Shown: positions 33,506-51,800, counted from the first letter of the stretch. The stretch is DNA of 64,000 nucleotides from Desarmillaria ectypa (GCA_030407005.1 JAUDYN010000002.1:992001-1056000), one strand, 5' to 3'. Notes: generated by a model not told the origin, from the letters alone. Program-made: numbers and translations.

Positions 33506-34849
33506 CAAACACTGAAGGGCCTCAATATGTAAGAGGCCCACGGTGGACAATCATGGTAATAACTTTGACGGACTGTTGGTGGTGCGCTGTATAGATATAA
33601 TTAATCAGCTAACTTATGCTGATGGTGAGTTAGCCGTCGCATATACTGTGTATTATTGAGCCTGATAATACCCTAATATTTGTCGATACCTTTTATGTGT
33701 ACTTTACCGCTCCGTTATACCCACACAAGTTCCGTCAGCACCCCAATCACAGAGCCCTATTCTTCAAGCTTCATATCATGTTTCCATGTTTTAGAACTGC
33801 TTCTCCAGGATTTTCTCACATCCGTCTATTTTTCAAAAGTAGCAGGGTGTTGCCCTCTGCCCACAGCGACAGAGCAGAACTCGCTTGCTTGATAGAATTA
33901 GCAACCTTTGGAGGTCAGTCATATAGACTATTACCGTTTTTTTTCGGGCAGAAACCAAATGTTCATTTTAGGACTGACTATATGTTAGCCATGACAGAAC
34001 ATTCTGGGTCTCAAATTTTCGCATGACGACAGCTAGCTAGGAGGCTCTCGTTGTACATCGTTGTTTAGACGCTTTCTTCGAAACATAATTGGCCTCTGGC
34101 TTTGTTACAAGCGCCGTGTGAGAGAAACCACGATGGCGTCTTGGCGCAAAAGTCCAATTGACTCAGAGATCAACGACGATTAGAGGGAAGCAGGTTGGTA
34201 CTTGCTACTCCCACACCCGCCGAAGAACCTATTGTCAGTGTAGCCAGAATCCGTAGAATACGGCTTGGACGGCGCTCGTTATTCTAGGGGACCGGTCACA
34301 GGTCTAGTTTTCTTCGATGTAATCCTATATGATATGTAACCTCGACATCACCGCTTCTATGTAGTTCCTTCACGACGTGACGACTTATAGAGTTGTCGGT
34401 CTTGACAACACCAATCTATGAACGTTGCTTTCTTTCTTAATTCTGAACTCATTGGCCCAATCCCTTTGACGATGATTGATCGCCTCGCTTAAAAAAAAAC
34501 ATCCAACAGATACCGGTACCGAGTGCCTAAGTTATATTTATCTGTTTGTTGTTTTCACCAGAAAAGAAAGGAATCACTGTGGTCAGTGCTTCTTTCATAC
34601 AGTCCACATGTACTACTGCATCCATTTTGACCTAGAACACTTGGAGCGTGGTAAATTACGAAGACTTATCGTTGAGGTTAGGCTGGCTAGGGATATCGAT
34701 GGAGTCTGAGTGATTAAAAGGGTCGTGATCAGGAAAGACAGAAACTGTCAGGTCGACCTGCATTAGGACTTGTCATCCAGAATCTCAAGTCGGATTATGA
34801 TCCAAAGTAGCCTAAGATGTACACTTGTTTTAGTATTTAATAATACCAT
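33506..34849. other. Intergenic, no gene seen
   Basis: About 1.3 kb between the convergent kinase and glutathione reductase genes. A weak hairpin (GCTAACTTA / TGAGTTAGC) lies at 33608-33636, within the kinase 3' region. Open frames at 33680-34026 and 34476-34709 are low in coding character and were not accepted. Confidence 0.4.
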
Positions 34850-39612
<4,763 letters not shown>

Positions 39613-39705
39613 GCCCGTGTAGCTCAGTGGTAGAGCATTGTACTTATGAGGATATCTGCCCCTATGCACATGCAAGGGTCTCGAGTTCGAATCTCGGCGT
39701 GGGCA
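39613..39705 (+). tRNA. tRNA-Ile(UAU) with intron
   Basis: A 93-nt gene that folds as a cloverleaf. The acceptor stem GCCCGTG pairs with CGTGGGC, followed by discriminator A at 39705. The D arm is GCTCAGTGGTAGAGC, the anticodon stem TTGTA pairs with TGCAA, and the T arm is TCGAGTTCGAATCTCGG. The anticodon loop begins CTTATG, giving anticodon TAT for codon AUA. About 21 nt follow position 37 before A38, the standard place for a nuclear tRNA intron. The internal A and B boxes look intact. tRNA-Ile(UAU) carries an intron in other fungi as well. Confidence 0.88.
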
Positions 39706-42700
39706 TAGGAGTACTCTTTTTTTGCCAATGATGAACGTACAAAAACTTCTACCGATCATCCGTGATTAGTGCCCGAGGAGTGAGTTATCTGCCTTACAAG
39801 AGCTTGCACTATTTCGGTGTACCAGACGAACTATAGTAACCAGGCCTGCACCGCGTGAGAAGATACTCATAACTTGCACCATTTCAGTGCGGTCGAAGAG
39901 GGAGAGAAAACTGTTTACCCTCACGAGGCTAGTTATCCTCATAAATACAGTGCTGTACCACTGAGCTATGCAGGCAGCGCTGGTTGGTCCCTGATGAAGA
40001 ATACATAGTGTTTCTAACGCACTTCTTCGGCCTCATCTCTGGGAAATGCCTGCCATTGTTGCAGGTGGTCTCGCCCTTAAGGACAAGATAGTACCGTCAG
40101 TAACCTTAACATCAAGACATCCACATCTATGACCCTAAGAATGAAGAACTGTACGTATCGGTTCAGTGGTACAGAGATTACAGTCACAAGTACAGTCGTC
40201 ACACCCGAGTTCTTGGACACTATCCGAATACTTTAAAACCCGAGAAATACAAGCGGTTAGGACATTCTTTTTTGTGGCCTTCACCTTTGTATCATAAAGA
40301 AGCTGAAGCTTCAATACCCAACCTTCCTAAACCATTCATTTGCTCTCTGGCGAGGGCGGCGATCCAGACTACAATCTAGACGCTCGGTACCAGTATTGCT
40401 ATTCTCTCCATCACTCGCCATCCTGCTGGGTGTTTTACAGTTACCGTCCTTATCTGCTCCTTTCTGTCTCCACAGGTCAATATTCTGCTTTGCTCGCGTT
40501 CACAGGGGAGCCTCGTTTGAGCCTCACAACGTCTTACGCTTCAAATCTGCTGTAGAGCCTTGAAATGCCACCGTGACTACACACGACTTCGTTGCTCGCC
40601 GTTAAGTTTTCGTTCGTCAAGATGTGCACCTGATTACCCTTGATCAGTGATCGTTGAACGATGAGGCATCGTGGGGTAGCGATTCGAACTTGGCAGGGGA
40701 GAACTGAAGGCTTCCATTACTCTCAGTCCCTGGGGGGCTCAGACAAGGATCTGGAATCGTGCTGTAAACGCCAGACGTGCAAGTCCTGCTATAGATGAAC
40801 CACGGCACCCCTCAAAACCCAACCTCACTTTGCAGTTGACGAAAACGCACTATCCCCAGAACTGCAAACCTAGATCCACTGCCTAGTCGGCTCTGAATCA
40901 TAAAAGTGTCGCGGTTTGAACGTTAAACTTTGAACGAACAGTGGTCTAGACCTTCCTCCCACAGTCCCAAGAAAATGTTGTTAGCATCAGATAGAGGACG
41001 GCGTCGTGCCACCGCCACCGGACTAGCAAGCCGTTCAGTTATTCTCGTATGCAGGGTCAGTGTGATTCTTCCTTAGGAATCCCCGAAGGAGATCGTTAAG
41101 ACGCGCATACGTCACGCGTGAATTAAGAGAAGACACGCCGCATCGAGGAAGAGATGAGTACATCGGAGGACCTAAGATACGTTATTTCAAAGGGCTCGAG
41201 AGGTCCGCGTCACCATTTACGGAACTCGCGCTGGGAGGAGTAAGCCACTTTGACATACCGACTTTTCCCGATGGACCGTCCAGTTGAGTTCCGGGGTCCT
41301 CCGTAATGTTAGGTTTTTTTTTGTTAATTACGAAGCCCAAGGTACGAGAAGACATACCAAGCGAATGTGGCGCAGGCACTGCCGGGACCGCAAGCCTAAA
41401 CGATCTGCAAGCCAAGCTGCCAAGCAGGGCGGGAATACAAATATATAAGTTGCCCGAATCGGTGGGATCATTGAAGTCGACAAGCCATGACAGCGCCATG
41501 ACGAACACGTGCCATCTGAAAGAGCATATAAAAGCGGACACCTGACGTCACAAGGGAGAACTTGTTGGAGAACTGAGATGAGAGACATCTACACAGGAAA
41601 GGACCTGCCTCAAAGTCTCCCGCTAATCAAGTTTAATAAAAGATAAAACAGCCGCACATACTTCCGCCGGGGACGTTTCTCAACTAAACAGGGCTATGGG
41701 CGGTCGTCATCACAATGACGATTATATAAATTTACCTCCTCCCCTATTTAAGAAGTAATGAACCCGATGTAGCCGTGAGACGTGTACAAGGGGGAGCACC
41801 AGGGTCGCGCGAAGGAGTCCTGGGATCTAAATGCAGCAGTGTGAATACGTATTATGCAGTATTCCTCGAATAGGCTAGAAGCGTCTTGGTCTGTAGACGC
41901 ACGTTCGAGTTCGGAACTGAATGATAGAAAATATGAACAGGACATACTTTCGGGCGAATAGGACTATCTAAGCGCTGGGCAAATGAGTCGTGGGCGCAGA
42001 GACAAAAGAAGGTACATACATATAGGTTTTCTTATTGGATGATCTTAACGCGAAGCTGAAGTAGAATTTACGAGCAAGATGGTGGGTAGCCGAGTTACGC
42101 AAAGTCGACATGGTAAGAAAACGGTAGTGTATGAATTAATGTCAAGTTTTGTGAGACTGATGTGAATATTATGAAGAACAATATTGAAAGAATGTCGCCT
42201 ACGTGCAGGTAGGTAGGTGGGCGACCGCGGCCCATCAATAATGAAGCTGTAAAAATCGATAACAAACATCTCGTTTGCGGCAGCAGATACAGCAGTATAT
42301 ACATGGGGCATTGAACACATTTAATGGTGCAGAGTCTTGGCCTTCATCAACACAAAACTTACCCTAGAACCGGATGAATTTTATGTCATGAGACCTATAT
42401 CCTGGAATGGTATGAATGCGGGAAACTTGAAAGATTGGACGTACCCACCGTGCATAGACCGACAACAACAACTGGCGGAAAGGACCAGGTAATTATTTGA
42501 ACCCTAGGGAAAGCTGTATATTTTGTAGAACTGTAAGAGGCGGAAAGGATACACAGTTCGCCGTTGAATATGCGCAGGCGGAGCAGAAAAACGCCGACAA
42601 CGGTCATGTGAGTGGCGGGCTCCCGAAGAGTAAGTTCGACCGGAGCAAAGTAGAAACAAGACTAGACACGATTGTCGTAGGCTCAACATCAGCTATGATT

Positions 42701-44637
42701 GTGGAACCTATTGGAACGGTTACGGGGTCATGAAAGACAAGAAGACGTCGACATAACGGAAACGATACTAAGGACAGAAATACCTGCTGAAAACTCCGGT
42801 TCGGGTAACCGAAGGTCTAGTCAACAGTTCACCCAGTTAGCCTGAAAGAGGAATACTTAGACATACAGAAGAATGTACGTCTGAAATGGAAACCCAAGCA
42901 AGACTGGACCCTGTGAACTTGGCGAGGCTAAGGTATTGGTATTCTTCGCTAACCTCCCTCTAGATACTTACGGCTGCGCCTCTAGTCTAACCCGCCTCCA
43001 GACTTGAGACATACCTGATTCGAGACACTCGAGTAACTAGTTATGAGCTACGTTGCCGGCAGAACATGTAATACATCGCAGGCACAGAAGCCGTATGGAC
43101 GCCCGCAGAATTGATGATCAATATACCAAGCATACCAAGACCGAGAGACGGGCTAAAAATATGGCGGAAAGGGCGGGAAAGCACTGTACGCACGATGAAT
43201 TATTAGTAATGCGTCCTGACGGTGCAAGGTTGATGAATTGGAGTCCTCAAATACTGCGGTCGACAGAGGAGCATCAGAAAACAAGTAGAGCCGGCTGCGA
43301 ATCATATGAGTAGAGCCTGGGAGTGACCAAACGGCCGGCGATGCCAAGTGTTGGTGCCACAGCATTTTCGTCTTTAGGAGGAAGCCAATATTAAGGTACG
43401 AGTAATAAGACATACGGCACAGTCAGCCGGATATTCCAAATAACGATGATCTGAGGGACGACGTTAACGAATGAGAAGGATCACATGAAAACATACAACT
43501 CAAGGTTTATGATCCTCACTAGCGACGCGTACAATATGGTTTCGGTTTTGGTATTTCGTCGAATTCGACAGTCCGCGTGCTCGGACAGGTAATCACGCGA
43601 CCCGAGTCACCGAAGACCAAGCGAAGTAGTATACATTGTCTCGAAGATTTGAAATCTCGAAGGAGCCTATAGTCGTTCTATTCCTCGAGATGTTGAGTAC
43701 TTGTTGATTGATGGCGGTACATGCGCACACGGTCCAGCCCAAAGAGCGATTACCGGTCATCGGTTACCAACTGCTATCTTCTGAAAACGTTAATATGACT
43801 GTAGAAATTTTATAACAGCTCCAAGCGAACTTGACACACATTCGTCGATGTTTGAATCACTGCGATTGCGCAGGAAGAGGTGGCTTGAGGGACATCATCA
43901 ATTATAGCTTTAAAAGCTTGTCTTGCTGGCATGTGAGATCTGATAAGCGTATTACCGGTTTTGCGTATGTTGTCAAGGGCAAAAAAAATTCACGCCCCTG
44001 CAAAGACGATAAAAAGGACCCTGAGAATGGACATTAATATTGGAATTTTGAATCACCAGCGTACAGAACTGCAACGTCATGAATCAGAACAGTATTTGGC
44101 AATGGAAGAATTTGAGATGTAGGCGCTGATGTATCCAGACGAGGGACGTAGCTGAATGCTGTTATCAGTAAAATGAATAAATAAAGAGGTGCATGTGTTA
44201 GCGGGCGCACGTTCATCTGCGATAAGACGACTACGAGTGAGAGCGGGAGTGAATGATGAATACGTAAGAGACGGAGGCGAGCCCAGGGTAGTAGAGGGAA
44301 GCCGAGGATCTTTGGGAGGATAACATATCATAGGGAGTGCAAATAAAACAAAGGCGAGACAAAGAGGCGACAAGGGAACAGCCTTCTTCTCTGCACTTCT
44401 AATTGGTCACAGCAACGCCACAAAGGTGGAACGTGAGATCTCGATTCACGGAATCAAAAAAGACCTTTCCCCAAACGGTCTCGGTTGATCGCGATCGAGA
44501 CCCCGGAAACCCATACGTAATAAATAAACGCCAAGAAGTCTTATAGTCATCGTACTTATACAAGAAGAAAAGGCCATCATCGGTGAAAAGGCTAGATACC
44601 ACCTTACCTCTACCTACCACCAACACTACTTTTTACA
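39706..44637. other. Gene-poor region, middle part
   Basis: About 4.9 kb without a credible protein gene. It contains a decayed tRNA-Ile relic (39925-39975) and a short imperfect direct repeat (CTTGCACTATTTCGGTG near 39804 and CTTGCACCATTTCAGTG near 39873). Weak tRNA-like words appear at 40150-40220 and 40670-40810. Open frames do not exceed about 120 codons and have no domains. Confidence 0.45.
39925..39975 (-). pseudogene. Decayed tRNA-Ile(UAU) 5' portion, inverted
   Basis: Read on the minus strand from 39975, the sequence starts GCCTGCATAGCTCAGTGGTA and continues with CTGTATTTATGAGGATA. It closely matches the first half of the intact tRNA at 39613, including the D arm, the TTATG anticodon loop and the start of the intron. 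The 3' half does not match and no partner for the acceptor stem is seen, so it cannot fold as a tRNA. It is inverted relative to the intact gene, 219 bp away. Confidence 0.7.
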
Positions 44638-45801
44638 ATGTCCAGAGCCAAGATACGTTTTGCACCACTACCTGACCCACGCCAACAAACAGACGACGAC
44701 GAGTCTGAGACTGAGCTCTCACCTCCTTTCCCACCGTCGTCCGACACGGCAAGCGACATATCTACCAGTATTTCGCCGCCTTCAATATCTACCATATCTA
44801 CCCCTCAACAGCAACAACCTTCTCCTCGAGCTTCCTTTTGGTTTTCAAGAAAGAAGAAATGCCCTGGGGACTCGCAGTCGAGTTCAGCTTCCAGCTCCAT
44901 GCACTCGCTTACGCCTACACAAAGCCTCGTTGGGCCCATGAGCCTCCCCACGCCGAAACTACTAAGTCTCAGTATGTTCCGGGGAGGGGAAAAGGAGAAC
45001 GGCCATTCACTTTCTCGCTGGTCAAGCCCAGGGAGTACGACCAGTGCAGACGCTGGGCTGTGGAGATCCCAAAGTACGCAGTCATATGTCCCTAATCAAC
45101 AGCGGAAGGGACGAGCGCCTCTACCACGGAAAACCGACGGCCTCCTAGCGACTATACACACGCCAAACCCGGCGAAAGGGACGCGAATGCTCAATGGGCG
45201 AGTCTATGGTCAAAAGAAGGCACAGAGAGAAAGAAATCTTTTTGCTAATGCTCCGGATGCTGAGCCGGAGTTTGTCGAATGGGGATATGGCGGGATGGGG
45301 AGCGTCAAGTCGTCGAAGGAGGCGGGCGGGAAGATGTGGGGTAAGCTGCAGAGCGAGGGTGGGAACGACGATGATGGCGGTGGGATGGCATGGGTGAAGA
45401 AGCGTCGAGAGGAGCGGGAGCGTAAGGCGCGCGAGGAGCGTGAGGCTAAGGAGAAAGAGGAGAAGGAAGCAAAGGAGAAGGAGGAGAAGGAGCGGGAGGC
45501 ATTGTCACCACCACCGCTGCTTCCAACGTCGCCGTCATCATCACTATCACCACCGACAAATCATCCAACATGTTCCCCAATATCATCCCTTGATGGCGAA
45601 CACAACCTACGCGCCGTGACGCTCCCGGCTGCTTTTGTGAAGCGACAGGAGCACTCAACGGACGCCGACGCAGAAGACGACGATTCAGATTGTCATGGAG
45701 AAGAATACAGTGAAGGCGAAGAGGAGTCGGAGGACGAAGAGGCTGCCCGGAAGATGGTATTCGGGGCGGGTGTCGAGAAGATTAGTCGACACAAGACTTA
45801 G
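44638..45801 (+). CDS. Intronless 387-aa protein of unknown function
   Basis: A single exon starting MSRAKIRFAPLPDPRQQTDD. Most of it looks disordered: a Ser/Pro/Thr-rich N-terminal half, a Lys/Glu/Arg repeat (EREAKEKEEKEAKEKEEKE-type, about 45430-45500), a second Ser/Pro patch, and a very acidic C-terminus (GEEYSEGEEESEDEE). One block in the middle looks conserved and possibly folded: GRVYGQKKAQRERNLFANAP then EPEFVEWGYGGMGSVKSSKE. No known domain or signal is visible. It is the only protein gene I accept in the 18-kb gene-poor region. Lack of introns is unusual among its neighbours. Nuclear or scaffold roles would fit the composition, but no function is assigned. Confidence 0.75.
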   Translation: MSRAKIRFAPLPDPRQQTDDDESETELSPPFPPSSDTASDISTSISPPSISTISTPQQQQPSPRASFWFSRKKKCPGDSQSSSASSSMHSLTPTQSLVGPMSLPTPKLLSLSMFRGGEKENGHSLSRWSSPGSTTSADAGLWRSQSTQSYVPNQQRKGRAPLPRKTDGLLATIHTPNPAKGTRMLNGRVYGQKKAQRERNLFANAPDAEPEFVEWGYGGMGSVKSSKEAGGKMWGKLQSEGGNDDDGGGMAWVKKRREERERKAREEREAKEKEEKEAKEKEEKEREALSPPPLLPTSPSSSLSPPTNHPTCSPISSLDGEHNLRAVTLPAAFVKRQEHSTDADAEDDDSDCHGEEYSEGEEESEDEEAARKMVFGAGVEKISRHKT

Positions 45802-48800
45802 CGCTGCATTTTTTTTTTTTTTACCTACACTGCAATTATTTTATTTTTGGGTTATCATCTCTAGCGTATCGTAGTTTAGTTATTCAGACATCATCACATC
45901 TCCTTCGCTCATCGTGCATCGTTTAGTACTGTATTATCTACAATATTCAGGTCTTCATGGGTTCCCCTGTTTCGTATGGCTTGGCTCCATAACGACAGCG
46001 ATCAAGGCCGTCTTGGCCGTGGAGGATGTCTCCGATTCAAATTGCAGTGTTACCTTCACTGCTTATGCCGCTGTCTGTCGTCATCCAAAATTTGTCATTG
46101 TCACGATCCGTGACGGCGAGTGTAGGCAAGACAAGTTCCGCCCGCTATCCGCAGGGCAGTGTCACCTTCACCTCCTGCGAATTATATAGAGACCGTAACG
46201 TCCCTTCGAATTCCAATTCCAACTGCCATGACTCCTTTGATCAAGATTTTCGTCAGTCGTCTGCATCAGAAAGGCCTCGAGGATAGCATGCATCTTCCAA
46301 AATCGCTGCCGGACGGGCATTGTCGATTAGCACTATCGATTAATCAGAATCTCTTCCATTCCTCGACTAGGACTTCGATTTTCTCTCGCAGATTCCCATT
46401 TTGTACGCCCAGTCTATGACTCATGGATCAGCGCCATCGATAAATAGATTCTTCCTTTCGCTGTTTGATAAGTCACCAGCGCCCATCCACAGTCTGTCCT
46501 CCTTTCTTCACGCCCAGCAGTTAGTACGTGACGACCTCGTGATTTTTATACCATTTAATATTTCGCGTTAGGCCAGAGTACATTGTTTACCGCCCGGATC
46601 TTATGAAGGATCATGAAATCAATCACAGCCAGAAGAGGTTTATTCTCGCTCTGGAAGGCTGTGCGCGCGAAATGCAATTCTGCGAGATTAATTCGAACAC
46701 AGCATCCTATTGAGCACGCGACGACGAAACGGTAAGTTTGCTTTCCACTCCATGAACCTTCCGTCTACGAAAACAGTAGCATTAGAATCGAGACCAGTCC
46801 TGCGCTTGCGGCATGGCTACCGTGAGGTCTAAAGCTCGAAGCTTCTTGTCTTACGCCGAGGCAGCATACCCTATGCGGACCTCGTACCCCGAAACATATC
46901 AATTCTTGGAAATATCAAAATGCAACGACAATCAGGACCATACTGGACTCCAAGGATTTCAAAAAAGGTGTTATCCAATGTCATATTCCATTCTACTTCA
47001 TTGCAAATGACGTCATGCTCATTAAGAGCACTGGGGACTTGAAGGTGACATCGAGCCCCTCAGAAGTCACTCAAATGACCACCGCTCCATCCACCGTCTG
47101 GACCACTTGGGCTATTGTTTTAGCAGTAACCGCACACGACTGCGAGAAGAGTACATATTCGTCTTCGTTTTACCTCGTCCGCTCAGTGCTTCAAGTCGCA
47201 TCGGAACTGCAATTACAAGGGACTACTGCGGTGGCACGTATCTGACGGTGCATATGACCTTGTCGCCCTCCTGAACTAAGAGCTCCTCTCCCCCCTCCGA
47301 TTCAGAAGGACTCTTCGATCAATCTCATGGCGGGAGAACACCCTACTGATGGTCATACGACTCTCGATAACTTGGGAGCGTGTGAATGGTAGGCTATATG
47401 CGCATCTACAACGTCCGTTCATTAAACGTCGTCGTTAACTGGACCCCCCGGTACCATCACTTTTCAAATGTCGTTCGCCAAGGGAAAGCGGAGAGTTTTC
47501 TCGTTGCTCTATGACTCATGCTGGGAAGGCACCTTTACTTCGCGGCTCCGAGCTCGTGATGTGAACTATGACTAGCGAAAATCCCTCCAGCGTCTTGGCC
47601 CTGTCGGCGAAATTACCTCTTGATTCTTGTTGTCCCTTGGGCTCATCTTTAAGACGCCGGCTGTGCTTATCATGGGCTTGGTGGTCTGGAAACGGGCTAT
47701 ATCCTCATGACGCTTTCGCCTGAACGAACTTCTATGCTTCCTACCCCTTGCGAGCGGGTTCTTGATCATACGCTGCACAGCGCTCGAGAATCGCTGGTTC
47801 TGCGGCGGTTATCATAGGATGACGATTGCGTACTCTGGAACGGTACATCTACTGGCTCTTCGTGAACTGTCCATCCTCTTGTTCCGTTCATCAGATGAAT
47901 GTTTACTTTAGTGCTCGCATTACAGCATAGTGTTTCCAGGCATTTGCATACCTTGCCCTGCGCCCTGCCAAGTATCTCGGGTGCGAGGTCTGTTATCCGG
48001 CTCTCATGCGATCGATGCACATCTTCATAACCCTCCTGGGATTCGGTTTTGAGTGATGAACATTAGAGCTGCTTGACTTGGTGACATTGACAGGCACCGT
48101 TTGATGGTTCATTGTATATAACGCCCTGGAAGGACTAATGAAGTCCAGAGTACAAGTCAGTTCAAAGCGTTACCCTTTTTTTTTCTTCGAGGTCAACAAT
48201 TGAATCGACGCAGCCAGCCAGTCACAAGCACATCAAAGCACAAACTCCGTATACAGGTACCTCGACTCGATGGACGCGATAGGCTTTGCCCGACTTTGAT
48301 CCATGAGTTCCCCTCAAAATAGCTCTGCGAGAATAACGGTTCCTTTCTTCAATGAGTCTCGTAAGTGGTGGCAATAATTCACGCTAAATCAGTAACGATT
48401 ATAGTGCAGACGTCCCGGCTAAGGGATGCTCGGTTCTCCTGGACGCTGCCATCCTCGGAGTTCACACCTCTCGTGGAAAAATCAAGTCTACGTGTACTAT
48501 TTTCATTCGTCATCACCACGCCACATGTCTCTTCCTTACCGTCGGTTTGCGCTATTTTGGAAACGCACGGGCTCGGATACAGAATTAGTCACCTACTCCA
48601 TGCGGCTATTTTAGGGACGACGAAAATATATATACTTATTGGCAATACGAACGTGCGCAACTTGGGTTTGCATTAAGCGAACACAGTGATCAATTATCTT
48701 GCCTTCGCAATGGGACCCCGAAAGACCGTACGCCGTCGGGAGATACCGGTACCGCCTGCAAGCGTCATACCTTTTCGTGAAGCTTTTGATTGAATTTTTT

Positions 48801-51800
48801 TCGACTCTGATGCCCTTGTGGTCGGGTAATAATAATATGTATAGTGCTTACTTTCATCGCCGTGTCTACCGCTTCAACGATTCGTCCGTTGGCCGCGCTC
48901 GTGACTATTCCGTAACGTTGACTTGGATGCGATTACTCATTGCACGCTTTGCTTTGATTGCCTCGGCACTTCGGATATGTATACTTCATATATCTTTGAT
49001 ACTAGGAGCTCTAACGATTTCGTTGCCGTCCGCCCTGTTTCCCCTTACAAAGCCGACCCTCGCGTCTCCAGGCGCGTTCCGCCACCGCCACAAGCGCCGA
49101 GACCGTTCTTGAATGTTAGTGTATGTATTTTAACACTAGCGTACTTGTACGTGCTTGAAACCAATTCGTGTGTCTTCTTGAGGGTTGCTGTTTAGATGAG
49201 AAGAGCGCGATGGACGGGTAACTTGCTGTACGTTACACGTAGCATATGCTCGTTCTCGCTCAGGAATTATTCAACATCCGCGAGGCTGACCTCGAAGGTT
49301 TCTAGCATTATCGGACTTGGAGATTCTGTTGGCTATGAATAAATGTATCGAGTAGTCTTTGAAGGTTCTTTCGTGACTCCTTCGTTGGAAGCGGAGACGG
49401 ACTCGAGGGTGGCATTGGAATGTGGAAAACCGCAGCTGCCGCAGTATCATTTTAGGTATCGTAGTTTTTAATTACATCAGCTTCAAACGAAACTTTTGAT
49501 CATTGACTCGAACCTCATGAAAGCTATGTCTTCTTTGCCGTGAAGTACAATTAAAGTCTAATTTCTTCTCTATAGTTAGCACTGGCAGCGGCCTTTACTG
49601 TGACTGCTGGCGACGACCGCATCGGTTGTATGCTGCGACGACACCTCAATTGGAGACTTCCATGGTTTCCAAGTAGTGTCAATTTTGACCTCACGGCATA
49701 TATTAATAGAGTATGCTATGTTTAGCTCATGCATCCTTTCAAAATTGGCCTTTAGAATTCTTTCAGTCGTCTTTCAGAAGCGACTACTCGGCTTGCATTC
49801 AAGGTTACACATTGCTCCTTGTGCATCCCCGTTCATGGCAGGTCAATAGGCTTTAAATAGTGTCTGTATCTTTGGCAGAACTATTAATGAATAACAATGA
49901 GTTATCATTGATATTGTCGCACTATTCTCGGAGAAGGCTCTAAGCCATAGGTCACCGGTCATCGTCCACGCGTTTTTCATTAAGTTGCGGCCCTACGCGC
50001 CGAACCTTGGACTAGGAAATTACCTGCTTCAGCCGCCTTACCTTTACACCTCGGACATGGCGCGAAGCTCCCTCCATCCGCCGCTTTCGTGTAGTAACAA
50101 TCATTACCGGCACCCTATGACCCAAGCTTCTCATCGATTTTCGCCTGTTTTCTCTGGGAAAATTTGTCTTCTGACCTCCCGAAATCTCTCCGAAGGTGTC
50201 TGAGGACTAGCTGATATCAGGATCCCCCGGTTTCGGGGATAATTTGTGGTTGCTGGGGTCCTCCCTTGAAGTTGGCCCGATCTCGCATTTGATTGACCCC
50301 ACATTTCATATCTATTTATATCGTTCAGGAAGTCAATGTTTTTAGGCTATCACGGCGCTTTATGGCATGGCGGCCCGGTGGTTTGTATGGCCCTTTGACA
50401 GAACAAGTCGAACATGCAGTCGGGTGAGATGCACAACCGGCACCAAAAGAAATATTTGGCGGGTACAATGTGTATTCTTGAGGTAATTTTGGACTCACCC
50501 TTCGGTTATTTTCTAGGGCAAACCCGACCGGAACTGCCGTCTCATACAAGTTGAAAAGCGATGAAAGATCGAATTAGGATTAGGATCATTAGGTGGGGCG
50601 TATGTTTTGAGAGTGGCGTCGCTCCTATAGCCTGTCTCCGCCATGAATCATTACGTCGTTAATGGAGGCAAAATATGCCTAACGCAAGAGGAATGTTATC
50701 AACCACATCTATTCCGATACCTCGTGAGAGGTCCGTAAATTCAACGACGAGATTTGTTTGCTGACCGCCACCTCGTTCGTAGAAGGAGCTAAAATCCAAA
50801 AGACGTACAGATTGAATGAGCACATGGTCATCACCTTGCCACTTCGGAACTTCACCCTTTATACAGAGCCCTTTTGGCAAACGATGTTTTTGGACTGTGC
50901 TGGTCTATCTATGGACATTTATCTCAACTTCGGTACGAGTCAAGTACGATGAGGCCCTCCTCGAAGTCCGATCCTTCTCGGACATTCTTTACAATGGTGG
51001 GGTTAATCGTGCCAATGCCCCGCCGCAAGGGCCGACATTCTTTTGGTGCCGGGCGAGGACGGGCCTATCTACGAAGAAGTAATCTGGGCTTCTACCTTTG
51101 CATGACTTTCATGGGGTCTGTCATGCGTCAGTTTTTGAGCGTATAGGCTTACTCAGCGGCCACTCAAGTTTTATCCGAATTTACCCAGCCGGAGCATCAA
51201 ACTTCTCCTGATCAGTATAGTCCTTCAGCGGACGTTGACCCTATTTTCTCTCATTCATGTCACGTCTTTCTAGCAGGACGATCATTACATCATGTATCCC
51301 TGATTTACCTTGGGGCTCACCACCCTGAAATCGAGAGTCATTTGTCCCAGAAATTCCGATAACCCTGAAAATGGTGCTTGACATTGGGCTTAAGCATGGT
51401 GAACAGTTGGTACCGTGACGGTCCCTTGAATGCACCTTCTGTGTGGAAGCGACCAACATGTCGACCTCTCTCGTCTACAGAAAGCTGCGGAACTTTCTTT
51501 GACGTTTGATCCTTGTCTGGATGAGGCTTCTCATTGGTTTTTGCTGCGCACAACTCCGTCGGATGCAACCACTCTTCGTGTCGACTGTGTTCACTAGAAA
51601 CGATCCGCAGTCCAACTCAGGTCACACGGTGGCCGACAGACACCCTTGTTGTCGTGGACACTAATAAGTATGAAGCAGAAGGTCCTGTGGAGGTTCTTCC
51701 TGCCAGGTGCTAGCGTGATCGAACTGGGAAAGAGATCCAATTCTAGTGGAAGACTTCGAGACTACAAAAGCAGGTGATATTGAGCCTTCGACGAATCCTC

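Noticed and set aside
40145..40225. tRNA-like D-arm word GGTTCAGTGGTA on the plus strand
   Set aside because: No matching T arm or acceptor stem; the rest does not fold.
40640..40812. tRNA-like words on the minus strand (AAGTTCGAATCGC and a possible acceptor GGTGCCG)
   Set aside because: The acceptor pairing has a mismatch, no proper anticodon loop of seven can be placed, and the distance between ends is too long. At best a very decayed relic.
50996..51146. Haem-loop-like FGAG motif suggesting a P450 remnant
   Set aside because: The motif FGAGRGRAYL lacks the Cys ligand and no other P450 block is nearby.
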